A stretch of DNA of 64,000 nucleotides from Shewanella sp. AS1 (lineage in GTDB: Bacteria; Pseudomonadota; Gammaproteobacteria; Enterobacterales; Shewanellaceae). The stretch lies in assembly GCF_021412565.1 (NCBI RefSeq), contig NZ_JAKCLJ010000007.1, forward strand, positions 62,001 through 126,000. The letters are read 5' to 3'. Shown one piece after another: positions 1 through 8,123 of this stretch. The translations under genes and the position numbers were made by a program. Position 1 is the stretch's first letter. Every line of letters begins with the position of its first letter. The notes under the pieces are model-generated. The model was not told where the DNA came from and made no database searches. It saw only the letters and a list, made by a program, of their open reading frames with translations.

Positions 1-25
1 ACCACGAGAGTGCTCACCTCTATTC

Positions 26-1915
26 TCACTTAAACTGATTGCTGGCTTGGTAACGGAACTTGAGGAAGTTCTGGCCATTACTCAATATCTGGAACGCATC
101 TTTCAGGTTGCGCCGCTCGAAGTCTGACAGGTTCTCAGGCTCGATATTGTTGTCGGGCGCGATCTCATGCTCAACATCATAGGCCTGGTGGCGAATCCGC
201 ACCATGGAGATAAACTCCATGGCATCACGCAGATCCTGAGCGCGGCCCTTAGGTAAGATGTTGGCATCGATTATGTCATCCAAGCGTTCGAAGGAGTTGC
301 GAGCCCTCGACCCCACAGCCAGTGCGTGAACCCTAATCAAGTCTGCTAGCGGCGCCGTGCCGCGACGCTTGAGGTTGATGGAGTTGTTGTGGCGGCCATC
401 TTTTTCCATCACAAAATCTTTGAAGAAGCCCAGCGGTGGTGTTCGATTAAGGGCATTGCGGGCAAGGCAGGCTAGGAAGCGGTTATTTTTCCGAGCCCGG
501 CGGACAATGAAGCCATTGAGCTGCTCGGCCCATTTGAGTTTGCCGTAGACGCCGTCGAGGTCGAAGAAGATAGAGGCGTTTAACAGCGCCTTGGGGTTGG
601 GGGTGTCTATCCAGTCGGCAAAGCAAGCTTCCCACTCCTTGCGGGTCATACGCCAGGTGGGATTGGTGGCCATAATGTCGCCGGTGCAGTAGCTGTAACC
701 ACATTTATCTAAACCATAGCAGACATAGTGAGAAAGCTTGCAGAAGTAGTCATCGTGTTTGGCCTTATCGAAACTGTCATCCAGTATGATGGCATTGTCT
801 TGGTCGGTAACGATAAGCTGCTCGTCGCGCCCCATGGAGCCCAATGCCAGAAAACAGTAAGGCACAGGTGGCGGGCCAAGCTCGGTCTCGGCCAGCTCAA
901 GGATCCGCTGTTTAAAACTGCGGCCGATAACTGACATAGCACTGCCGACCATATGGGAGTTGGCATCTTCATTCACCAAGCGTACAAAACTGTCTTTCAC
1001 CTGGGAGGCGATGACGGCCAGTTCTTCTATAGAATGTTGCTGGAAGATGCTGCTCACCAGCAAAAGCGAATTCTGGGATTCATAACGCATAATATCTGTG
1101 GCTTCGATAATGCCTATGGGCTGGCGACCTTTTAATATCGGCAGATGATGCACGTTATAGCGCAGCATGGTAAGCATGGCTTCGTAGACATAGGCGTTAT
1201 GATCTAGGCTGAGCACTTCAGTGGTGACAATAGAAGCCACTTTATCCTGGGGGTCTATGCCCTCTGCCACAACTTGGGTGCACAGATCCCTGTCGGTGAT
1301 TATACCCATCAAAGGCGAGGTGTCATCTTCATCATCCTCCAACGCATCTGGATCTATAACCAAGAGGGAAGAGACATTATCTTGCGCCATCCGAATGGCG
1401 GCGGCCTGGATACTTTCATCTTTGTTAATCAACGGCGCGTCGCGGTAGATAAGGTTTCTTACCTTGGAGGTGGTCAGGTCGTTTTGATCTTTAGAGCTGG
1501 AAACTGCCTGGCGCAGACGGGCATTGTCTTCGACCTCGACAAAGTCGGCGAAGGTATCATATTGCTCGTAGAGTCTCTGAAAGACGGCCTCGGGGATGCA
1601 ATAAACGAGAGTGTCTTCGATTGCCTTAACGGGAAAACGCACCTTATTGTTGGTCAGCAGCCCCATCTGACCGAAGAGGTCGCCTGTATCCAGGCGATTA
1701 TAAAGCTCGCCCTTACGGCGGTAGACCTCGACTTCACCGCTACGCACCATGTAGAGATCATGTATATGATCGCCAAAATGGATAATAGGGGTGTCTTTTC
1801 GATAGTAGGCGATCTCTACATGGTGACAGATCTCAGTGACCGCCTCTTCGGGAAGAGAGTTAAACGGAGGATATTGGACTAAAAAGTTTTGGATTTCGTT
1901 TAACTCGGCTTCCAT
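26..1915 (-). CDS. CNMP-binding/CBS/DUF294 nucleotidyltransferase-like protein
   Basis: This 629-residue cytoplasmic protein carries, in order, a cyclic-nucleotide-binding fold (about residues 10-115), a pair of CBS domains (about 150-285), a DUF294 nucleotidyltransferase-like domain with the signature GSMGRDEQ followed by TDQDNA (about residue 357), and a DUF294 C-terminal helical domain. Proteins of this layout are thought to be signal-transduction proteins; no substrate is established. The frame extends upstream to a GTG at 1957, but the ATG at 1915 has a GGAAC sequence before it, and a TATAAT-like -10 box lies across the GTG region, so the shorter form is preferred. A partner gene may begin just beyond the left edge of the window. 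Confidence 0.88.
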   Translation of the reverse strand: MEAELNEIQNFLVQYPPFNSLPEEAVTEICHHVEIAYYRKDTPIIHFGDHIHDLYMVRSGEVEVYRRKGELYNRLDTGDLFGQMGLLTNNKVRFPVKAIEDTLVYCIPEAVFQRLYEQYDTFADFVEVEDNARLRQAVSSSKDQNDLTTSKVRNLIYRDAPLINKDESIQAAAIRMAQDNVSSLLVIDPDALEDDEDDTSPLMGIITDRDLCTQVVAEGIDPQDKVASIVTTEVLSLDHNAYVYEAMLTMLRYNVHHLPILKGRQPIGIIEATDIMRYESQNSLLLVSSIFQQHSIEELAVIASQVKDSFVRLVNEDANSHMVGSAMSVIGRSFKQRILELAETELGPPPVPYCFLALGSMGRDEQLIVTDQDNAIILDDSFDKAKHDDYFCKLSHYVCYGLDKCGYSYCTGDIMATNPTWRMTRKEWEACFADWIDTPNPKALLNASIFFDLDGVYGKLKWAEQLNGFIVRRARKNNRFLACLARNALNRTPPLGFFKDFVMEKDGRHNNSINLKRRGTAPLADLIRVHALAVGSRARNSFERLDDIIDANILPKGRAQDLRDAMEFISMVRIRHQAYDVEHEIAPDNNIEPENLSDFERRNLKDAFQILSNGQNFLKFRYQASNQFK

Positions 1916-1987
1916 CTTTGTTCCAGCTATAGGGTGAATAATTTCATTATATATCACTGAGCTAAGCTGTGTTGCGATACGGGGCGG

Positions 1988-2893
1988 TTAATGAGCCGTC
2001 CATAACATCTGGCCGCATTGACTGAGATCATAGCCCCCGAGCTGTGCCGCCAACTGCCGTGTCTGGGTGCTGGCTAACATCTCAAACAGCGCCTGTAGCT
2101 GACGACGGAAATAGATCCCCTGGGGCATGACAAAATCGAACGATTCTGTGACTAGAGGCACGAAGCTCAGGCCGCTCTCCATAGCGACAGATTGACAACC
2201 AAAGCCGATATCCGCTTCATTTCGAGCGATAAATCCAGCCAGTTCCCGTTCACTGTGGGCTGTGACGGCGATATCCAGCTGCTCGACACTGGCACCTTGT
2301 TTCATTAACCAATGTTCCAGATGCTGCTGGCTGCCAGCACCGGACTGGCGGCCAACCCAGCGCCAGGGCAGGGTGATCACCTTGTTCTCTTCCTGACATC
2401 TGTGGTGCATATTGGCGCGCATCATCAGGCCTTGTTGACGGGTATAGCCGTGAACCATCACCCATTGCTGGTGGTTGGGGTAGCCTTTGAGCAGTGCGGG
2501 GTGGCGGATATTGCGCTCTTCCACATTGCCCCAGTGCAGGGTGCAGACATCGGCGTAGCCGCGGGAGAGCAGATCCAGCCCCATACGGGAACCGGTGGCG
2601 CTGTAGCTGACCAGATCGCTCTTACCTATGCGAGACATCAAGCGTGAGACCAGCATGGAGAGCAGAGGGTCATCACTGCCGGTAATGTGCATTCGATCTG
2701 ACAGCATGCCACTGTGGCAGGAGTCCATGACCCAACGGTCAATTAATATCTTAGGAAACAACCATTTCCCGGTAACTTTTGTCGCAGGTAAAATTCGGTC
2801 ATTTGCCATGGCATAGACCTTTTTTTCATTAAGATCTAAATATTCAGCGACCTGTTTGGCACTCATATAGATGAGTTCGCTGGGCTCTGTCAT
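1988..2893 (-). CDS. HTH regulator with molybdate-binding-like (PBP) domain
   Basis: The protein is 301 residues. Residues 8-55 form an excisionase/MerR-like helix-turn-helix (MSAKQVAEYLDLNEKKVYAM). Residues about 90-285 form a periplasmic-binding-protein-like domain of the type annotated as molybdate-binding (COG1910 family), with no signal peptide, so it should be a cytoplasmic one-component regulator. The ATG at 2893 has AAAGGAA seven bases upstream. It lies 32 bp downstream of fdhD on the same strand, divergent from the formate dehydrogenase operon. That context suggests it senses molybdate or another oxyanion and controls fdh and/or fdhD; the ligand is an inference. Confidence 0.8.
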   Translation of the reverse strand: MTEPSELIYMSAKQVAEYLDLNEKKVYAMANDRILPATKVTGKWLFPKILIDRWVMDSCHSGMLSDRMHITGSDDPLLSMLVSRLMSRIGKSDLVSYSATGSRMGLDLLSRGYADVCTLHWGNVEERNIRHPALLKGYPNHQQWVMVHGYTRQQGLMMRANMHHRCQEENKVITLPWRWVGRQSGAGSQQHLEHWLMKQGASVEQLDIAVTAHSERELAGFIARNEADIGFGCQSVAMESGLSFVPLVTESFDFVMPQGIYFRRQLQALFEMLASTQTRQLAAQLGGYDLSQCGQMLWTAH

Positions 2894-2925
2894 GGATATT
2901 CCTTTAAAAATAGAATGTTAAATAG

Positions 2926-3783
2926 TTAATTTGTTTGAGCGCGCTTAGGCGGTGGTGCATCGAACTCGATATTGTCACTGCCATGGTAGACCAGGAAGTG
3001 GCGACCTTTGGCCCTAGCTATCATAGTGATGCCAAGTTTCTGGGCCAGCTCTAAGCCCATCTGAGTCGCACCGCTGCGGGACAAAAGCACGGGAATACCC
3101 ATCTTGGCGACCTTGATCACCATCTCTGAGGTCAGGCGACCCGTGGTATAAAACAGCTTGTTATCGCCGGACTCCTGTTTGAGCCACATCTCACCAGCCA
3201 GGGTGTCCACGGCGTTATGGCGCCCCACATCCTCGACGAAACTGATTATCTGGTCGCCTTCACACAGGCCGCAACCGTGCACGGCTCCCGCATTCTTATA
3301 GGTCTCGTTATAGGCACTGATATTGTTGAGCAGGCTATAGAGCATGCTCTGTTTCAGTTGGGGCTTGGGCAGCTGGATATCTTCGATGCCATCCATAAAA
3401 CCACCAAATACCGTGCCCTGGCCGCAGCCTGTGGTAACGGTTTTTTCGCTGAGCTTAGCCTCTAAATCTTCTGTGGTTTCTTTGGTGATCACTGCGGCAG
3501 AGCTAACCTCCCAATCGACAATCACTGACTCTAATTGATTGGCATCTGAAATAAACCCCTGATTTTTCAGGTAACCCAGTGCCAATGCTTCGGGTCTGGC
3601 ACCTAAGGTCATCAATGTGACTATGGGGCGCCAGTTAAGGTAAACCGTGAGGGGGCGTTCGCAGGCGATATGTTTATCGACCTGTTCGCCCTGTTCGTTA
3701 ATGGCGGTGACGGCTATGGTGAGCGGGGCTTCTGCGGCAGTTTTTACAAATGTGGGCTGCTTATTTATGGTCATGAATGTCAT
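2926..3783 (-). CDS. fdhD: Formate dehydrogenase accessory sulfurtransferase FdhD
   Basis: FdhD transfers sulfur from a cysteine desulfurase to the molybdenum cofactor of formate dehydrogenase before insertion, and is required for enzyme activity. The 285-residue product shows the FdhD core, including VGRHNAVDTLAGE and TGRLTSEMVIKVA. The region holding the CxxC pair of E. coli FdhD reads TTGCGQG here, so only the first cysteine is kept. The ATG at 3783 has a weak purine run upstream, and an ATG three codons later (3774) is an alternative. The gene is divergent from the fdh operon across a 293-bp regulatory gap and lies upstream of the HTH/PBP regulator. Confidence 0.95.
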   Translation of the reverse strand: MTFMTINKQPTFVKTAAEAPLTIAVTAINEQGEQVDKHIACERPLTVYLNWRPIVTLMTLGARPEALALGYLKNQGFISDANQLESVIVDWEVSSAAVITKETTEDLEAKLSEKTVTTGCGQGTVFGGFMDGIEDIQLPKPQLKQSMLYSLLNNISAYNETYKNAGAVHGCGLCEGDQIISFVEDVGRHNAVDTLAGEMWLKQESGDNKLFYTTGRLTSEMVIKVAKMGIPVLLSRSGATQMGLELAQKLGITMIARAKGRHFLVYHGSDNIEFDAPPPKRAQTN

Positions 3784-3838
3784 CTTTTTACGTTAGGCTA
3801 ACGGCAACTTAGCAAGTATTGTTCCCAGATGTGCGATT

Positions 3839-3854
3839 CGCCTATAAATAGGCG
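3839..3854. promoter_or_regulatory. Perfect palindrome in the fdhD / fdh divergent region
   Basis: CGCCTAT-AA-ATAGGCG has seven-base half sites with a two-base centre. It lies 55 bp upstream of fdhD and 126 bp upstream of the sigma-54 element. It loosely recalls ModE-type CGnTAT operators, but the regulator is unknown; the adjacent HTH/PBP protein is a natural candidate. Confidence 0.45.
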
Positions 3855-3924
3855 CTAGCGCGAGATTGCCATTCCAAAATCGCCCTTTTATGTCCCGCTA
3901 TTTTCTTCGAGTTAGACAAATTGT

Positions 3925-3939
3925 CCTATCCTTTATAGG
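3925..3939. promoter_or_regulatory. Second CCTAT/ATAGG inverted repeat
   Basis: CCTAT-CCTTT-ATAGG repeats the core of the palindrome at 3839-3854 with a five-base spacer. It ends 40 bp upstream of the sigma-54 element, so both copies could bind the same regulator. Inference only. Confidence 0.35.
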
Positions 3940-3979
3940 GAGAGGGTGATCCGCTTCAAACTTTCTCACCCTAGGTTGA

Positions 3980-3994
3980 TGGCATACTTCTTGC
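3980..3994 (+). promoter_or_regulatory. Sigma-54 (RpoN) type promoter of the fdh accessory operon
   Basis: TGGCATACTTCTTGC matches the -24/-12 consensus TGGCAC-N5-TTGC, with GG and GC separated by exactly ten bases (GG at 3981-3982, GC at 3993-3994). Transcription would begin near 4006, about 70 bases before the DUF3305 start. No competing -35/-10 pair stands out nearby. Confidence 0.65.
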
Positions 3995-4076
3995 CTCTAC
4001 TAGAGTAACTATATCGATCTCGCTTAGTCGTCAGCAATGAATGGTTAAGTTCTCTCATTTGGTAAACGGAGACCCA

Positions 4077-4553
4077 ATGCAACGTACCGAAAATCAATGG
4101 CCCATGTATGTATCACTGAAAAAGGTGATCAAGCAGGTGGGCCGTTGGACAGCAGAAAGCTGGGAATTAGATCAGGTTCTGCCCGTATCCCAAGAGGCGC
4201 CCGAAGGCGCACATCTGATCGCACTTGAACTTCATCTGGACGAGCGTGGTAGCTACCGAATCAATCTCGATATGGATAATGCCATGCTCTTTGTGGTGTG
4301 CGACGAGCTCGAAGATGGCACCTGGATTCCGACCCTGATCTCTGCCGATCAGAATGTTGCCGCCGGTTGTCTGGAAGGCGATACCCCGGTATTGAGCTTC
4401 CTTATGCCTGAGGCAGTTGCCTGTTGGATAGAAGCCTTTATCACTCGCCATGGTGAAGTCGAAATTTGTGCCCATCGCCGCAAGCACGTTAATCGTCGTA
4501 AGAACGAAGGACCCAGTACAAATTCAAATGCAGGTAGGTTTAATCATGAGTGA
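4077..4553 (+). CDS. DUF3305 protein, formate dehydrogenase-associated
   Basis: The 158-residue protein belongs to the DUF3305 family, which is found almost only beside formate dehydrogenase genes, where it precedes DUF3306 and ferredoxin genes. Its biochemical role is not established. The frame could begin at 4041, but the ATG at 4077 has CGGAG seven to nine bases upstream and gives the usual N-terminus (MQRTENQWPMYVSLKK). No signal peptide or membrane segment is visible, so it is probably cytoplasmic. The C-terminal 40 residues are basic (RRKHVNRRKNEG). It is the first gene behind the sigma-54 promoter and overlaps the next gene by eight bases, which suggests translational coupling. Confidence 0.85.
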   Translation: MQRTENQWPMYVSLKKVIKQVGRWTAESWELDQVLPVSQEAPEGAHLIALELHLDERGSYRINLDMDNAMLFVVCDELEDGTWIPTLISADQNVAAGCLEGDTPVLSFLMPEAVACWIEAFITRHGEVEICAHRRKHVNRRKNEGPSTNSNAGRFNHE

Positions 4554-5163
4554 TAAATCGGGTGGATTACTGGCGCGTTGGAATTTACGCCGCCAGCAAG
4601 TGCAGGATGAGGAGTTAAAAGAACAGCAAAGCCAAGCAGAGGCTCGCGTTGAGACTCAAGAATCGGGCGCGGTTGAAGCAGAAGCAACACAGCAAAGTGT
4701 TGCGACTTCGGCCGATGCTGAAAAAAAGGTGCTGATGGCAGAAGATCTTCCCGACCCAGAGAAGATTGAAGTGGGCGGTAGCTTTGCCAGCTTTATGGCC
4801 GACAATGTCGACCCTAATGCCAAAGCCGCGGCATTAAGGGCGTTATGGAAGCAACCTCACTATAGCGAAATAGACGGTTTGCTCGAATATGCCCTCGATT
4901 ACACCAACCAGCCTAAGCTGACGGCCGAGGCCTCGGCTGAATTGGCTAAGAAGGTGTTCCGTCATCTGATTAAAGATGAAGAGGAGCAAGAGCAAGCCGA
5001 AGAGATGACGGCAGCCTCTACTCCTGAATCGGATGAAGAACTGGCATCCGAGGTGGCAAATTTGGCTGAGCAGCCATCTCAGGACATTTTGGACGGCAAC
5101 ATGGATGAAGTGCCCCAAAATGAACCAGAATTACAAGATGTAGCTAAACCTCCAGTTGCTTGA
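4546..5163 (+). CDS. DUF3306 protein, formate dehydrogenase-associated
   Basis: The 205-residue protein begins with the family hallmark, a short basic helix (LLARWNLRRQQ), then a low-complexity acidic, Gln-rich stretch. A central folded block follows (SFASFMADNVDPNAKAAALR, about residues 84-140), and the tail is a long acidic one without secondary-structure signatures. DUF3306 accompanies DUF3305 in formate dehydrogenase loci and may help enzyme maturation; no activity is known. The ATG at 4546 lies inside the end of the upstream gene (eight-base overlap). An in-frame ATG at 4450 would add 32 residues of out-of-frame-looking sequence and is rejected. Confidence 0.85.
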   Translation: MSDKSGGLLARWNLRRQQVQDEELKEQQSQAEARVETQESGAVEAEATQQSVATSADAEKKVLMAEDLPDPEKIEVGGSFASFMADNVDPNAKAAALRALWKQPHYSEIDGLLEYALDYTNQPKLTAEASAELAKKVFRHLIKDEEEQEQAEEMTAASTPESDEELASEVANLAEQPSQDILDGNMDEVPQNEPELQDVAKPPVA

Positions 5164-5342
5164 GGTTAGTTTAGAGAGTTTTAAAAACCATAAATTTGGT
5201 ACGTGAATTGCTGTATTAATGCAAATAGAACAAGGGGTAAACGCCCTTTGATTTAAGGTGAAGCTGGCGCAATAGCGCATGCCGTAAGAGCAACACAGCC
5301 ACCTAGCTGATAACAGCAGCCAAAACTGTTCAGGAACGCAAT

Positions 5343-7019
5343 GTGAGCATGCATTTTAATAGTAGTGAAAATCTGTCAGACCTTAAACAGGTTCGTCAGC
5401 AAGTCTTGGGGCAGACGCAAATTCTGCAAAACTTGATCCCGCCAACGGTGAGTTATACCACCGAGGGCAACGTATTGGTGATTGGTCCAGAAGATCTTGC
5501 CCGACTCGCAGCGGACAAATTGTCCAATATGGGGCAGTGCGCCATTCTGGCGAATGAGTCTATAACCAGTCAGGATGAAGCCCACCTGGAAAAGGTGATG
5601 GCCGCCGCTGAAATCGTCGAAAGTTATTACAACAAATTAATCGAAATCAAAGGCTTTTTGGGTCAATTCCAAGTCAAGGTTGAAATAGAAAATGGCACAG
5701 CCGATCTCAGTCTGGTAGCTATTCGTAAAGCCCATTTTGATCTTATCCTCGATTTGAGTCAGTCTCCCTGCATTAACCTTGAGATGTTGCCTCCTGGCTA
5801 TTTCTATGTGGGGCAGGATGAAGCCAAACTGGCAGACGCTATCGAGCAACTGCCGGATCTCATTGGTCAGTTCGATAAACCCCGCTATGTGAAAGTAAAC
5901 AGCGAAATTTGCGCCCATAGCCGCAATGGTATCGAAGGCTGTAATCGCTGTCTGAACTTCTGTCCTGCCGATGCGATCTCAAGCGTCGACAAGCTGATCG
6001 AAATTGACCCTTATCTGTGTCACGGTGCCGGCAGCTGTACCAATGCCTGTCCTACCGGGGCTATCAGTTACGATCTGCCTACACCGCAGGCGCTGCACGC
6101 TTATCTGCATAAGTTAGTGACTCGTTTTCGCGATCAGGCGCAAACCGCACCGGTTATCCTGTTCCACGATGCCGCCAAGGGTGCGAGTCTAATTAATGAT
6201 GATCTGCCTGGTGCCATTATTCCGGTTGAGCTGGAAGAGATCACTGTGGCGAGCATGGATCACTGGTTATCTGCCTTAGCTTGGGGCGCCCGCCAGGTTA
6301 TCGTGCTCAACACAGATGCGACTGCGCCGACTCTGATGCAGATGCTGACCGGCGAACAACAGCTGGTGGATGCCATCTTAGATGAGATGGGGCAGCCAAG
6401 ACGCGTTACCGTTATCGACCAGAATCAGCTGGCCGATTTAGCCACTATAATTGAAACCAGTGCCAGCTGGCCTGTGATTGTGCCGGGTGAGTTTTCTGCC
6501 ACCACTAAGCGCAGCACCCTGTATGCCGCTATCGATCATTTAAATAGCCAGGCCGCCTCGACCGACACTTGCCTGAGTAAGAGCAATATTCCTTTCGGCA
6601 AGGTCAGTGTTAACACAGACAGCTGTACCTTGTGTCTCTCCTGTGTCGCCACTTGTCCGACTCAGGCATTAAAGGACGGTGGTGATAAGCCAGCACTCTA
6701 TTTTGTTGAGCAGGACTGTGTTCAATGTGGATTGTGCGAGTCAGCCTGTCCCGAGAAGGTGATCAGTTTAACGCCACAAATCAATTTTGATGCTACTGCC
6801 CGTCAGGAGCGTCAAACCCTTAATGAGGAGGCACCGTTTGAATGTATTCGATGCGGTGAACCTTTTGCCACCCAGTCAATGGTGAAGCGCATGCTCGAAG
6901 TCGTTGGTGGACACAGCGCCTTTAGTGCCAACACGCAAAGATTAAAGATGTGTGCCGACTGTCGGGTAAAAGATATGTTTGAAGACATCCTTCAAGATCC
7001 TGAAAAGCAATTGCGATAA
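5343..7019 (+). CDS. Multi-cluster 4Fe-4S ferredoxin-type protein of the fdh locus
   Basis: This 558-residue cytoplasmic iron-sulfur protein probably moves electrons to or from the formate dehydrogenase maturation machinery or the quinone pool; its partner is unproven. Cysteine groups for four 4Fe-4S clusters are seen in two ferredoxin pairs: about residues 190-235 (CNRCLNFCPADAI and CTNACPTGAI) and about 425-485 (CTLCLSCVATCPTQAL and CVQCGLCESACPEKVI). A further CxxC pair lies near the C-terminus (CIRCGEP, CADCRVKD). The GTG at 5343 is preferred because CAGGAA lies seven bases upstream; an ATG two codons later is possible. It is separated from DUF3306 by 179 bp without a clear terminator. 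Confidence 0.82.
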   Translation: MSMHFNSSENLSDLKQVRQQVLGQTQILQNLIPPTVSYTTEGNVLVIGPEDLARLAADKLSNMGQCAILANESITSQDEAHLEKVMAAAEIVESYYNKLIEIKGFLGQFQVKVEIENGTADLSLVAIRKAHFDLILDLSQSPCINLEMLPPGYFYVGQDEAKLADAIEQLPDLIGQFDKPRYVKVNSEICAHSRNGIEGCNRCLNFCPADAISSVDKLIEIDPYLCHGAGSCTNACPTGAISYDLPTPQALHAYLHKLVTRFRDQAQTAPVILFHDAAKGASLINDDLPGAIIPVELEEITVASMDHWLSALAWGARQVIVLNTDATAPTLMQMLTGEQQLVDAILDEMGQPRRVTVIDQNQLADLATIIETSASWPVIVPGEFSATTKRSTLYAAIDHLNSQAASTDTCLSKSNIPFGKVSVNTDSCTLCLSCVATCPTQALKDGGDKPALYFVEQDCVQCGLCESACPEKVISLTPQINFDATARQERQTLNEEAPFECIRCGEPFATQSMVKRMLEVVGGHSAFSANTQRLKMCADCRVKDMFEDILQDPEKQLR

Positions 7020-7031
7020 GAGTTTAGCTAT

Positions 7032-7697
7032 ATGACCGAATTAGTAAGAGAAGTATCAGAAAACGATCAGTTAAGAGCGGATATCTATCAGCTTTTGGCC
7101 GCGCTGTTGCGTAGCCAGCCAAGTGCTGAGTTATTGCAGTTCCTTTCCAATCTTGAAGTCGCCAGTGACGATGACAGCGACATGACTAAGGCCTGGCTGG
7201 CACTGAAACTGGCTGCAGGCCAGTTTACCAGCGAGCAACTGGAAGAGGAGTATTTCAACATCTTCCTCGGCGTGGGTTGTGGTGAAATTTTGCCTTATGG
7301 CAGCTGGTTTATGACAGGTTCACTGATGGATAAGCCGCTGGCCTTGTTGCGCCAAGATTTAATGCAGCTTGGTTTTGAGCGCAGTGACGAGGTGAAAGAG
7401 CCTGAAGATCATGTGGCTGCCCTGTGTGAAGTGATGGGCACGCTGATCTTAGAGGCACCTGGTTATCGCCAACTGGCGTTCTACCAACGCCATATTGGTA
7501 GCTGGATCATTCGTTTCTGTGAGCATCTGGGCCGCGCACCAAGTGCCGCGTTCTACGCGACAGTGGCAGAGCTCGCGAAGGCTTTCTTCGTGATAGAAGC
7601 TAACGAATTTGAACAACTAAGTTTGGATATTCCGGTGAACTGCCCAGGTAGTGAAGCGGAGAAGATTGAGCCAACCACCAGTGAGCTTGCCTCATAG
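7032..7697 (+). CDS. TorD-family molybdoenzyme chaperone
   Basis: The 221-residue, all-helical cytoplasmic protein has the TorD/DmsD/NarJ family signature around residues 75-100 (EEEYFNIFLGVGCGEILPYG) and the conserved EPEDH motif near residue 124. Such chaperones bind twin-arginine signal peptides and hold apo-molybdoenzymes until the cofactor and iron-sulfur clusters are inserted. Placed 12 bp behind the ferredoxin gene and directly before the Tat-exported formate dehydrogenases, it is most likely the dedicated chaperone for the FdhA subunits. Whether it serves both isozymes cannot be told from sequence. Confidence 0.88.
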   Translation: MTELVREVSENDQLRADIYQLLAALLRSQPSAELLQFLSNLEVASDDDSDMTKAWLALKLAAGQFTSEQLEEEYFNIFLGVGCGEILPYGSWFMTGSLMDKPLALLRQDLMQLGFERSDEVKEPEDHVAALCEVMGTLILEAPGYRQLAFYQRHIGSWIIRFCEHLGRAPSAAFYATVAELAKAFFVIEANEFEQLSLDIPVNCPGSEAEKIEPTTSELAS

Positions 7698-7715
7698 GAC
7701 GTTGGTTTATACGAA

Positions 7716-7745
7716 TATGCCTGTTCAAAGGCTTGAGCAGGCATA
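7716..7745 (+). other. Intra-operon hairpin without U-tract
   Basis: TATGCCTGTTCA and TGAGCAGGCATA form a 12-bp stem (one G-U pair) with loop AAGGCT between the chaperone gene and the structural operon. No run of T follows, so it is not a classical terminator. It could be a processing or mRNA-stability element that sets structural versus accessory gene expression. Confidence 0.5.
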
Positions 7746-7858
7746 GCAGTAAACAAGGGCTCGCCCTTAAAAAATCGGGTCGTGAGAGTGGGGTAAGAAC
7801 CTGTTTAGCCTCGACAATAAGTACACGACTCACACTTGGTCGATACAAAGGAGACACT

Positions 7859-8059
7859 ATGAAGAAGCAAGCTTCCGATATGGGTCGTCGTCAACTACTC
7901 AAAGCTCTGGCTTTAGGTAGTGCTGCCGGTGCAGTTGCAACTGTGAGTAGTCAGGCTGTGGCCGCGACACCAGAAAATGCCACAACGTCAGCAAAAGGCG
8001 ATGGATACAGAGAAACAGACCATATTCGTAGTTATTACGCGTCTTTACGTTCCAAGTAA
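7859..8059 (+). CDS. Formate dehydrogenase region TAT-target peptide (copy 1)
   Basis: The 66-residue product starts with a twin-arginine signal (MGRRQLLKALALGSAAGAVA) and ends in a short mature part carrying GYRETDHIRSYYASLR. It belongs to the small family named 'formate dehydrogenase region TAT target', always encoded just before fdhA. It may be a periplasmic assembly factor or a small subunit; no function is proven. The ATG at 7859 follows AAAGGAG with ideal spacing. A close paralogue sits at the same place in the second operon at 13188. Confidence 0.85.
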   Translation: MKKQASDMGRRQLLKALALGSAAGAVATVSSQAVAATPENATTSAKGDGYRETDHIRSYYASLRSK

Positions 8060-8123
8060 TTAGGCTCAGGCCTATTACATTCAATACTGACGTAGTAATT
8101 CAATAATATTAGGAGAGTGTGTG

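Noticed and set aside
1274-1882. 202-codon plus-strand open frame
   Set aside because: It lies wholly antisense to the CNMP/CBS/DUF294 gene, has no ribosome site and no recognisable motif; it is a shadow of codon bias.
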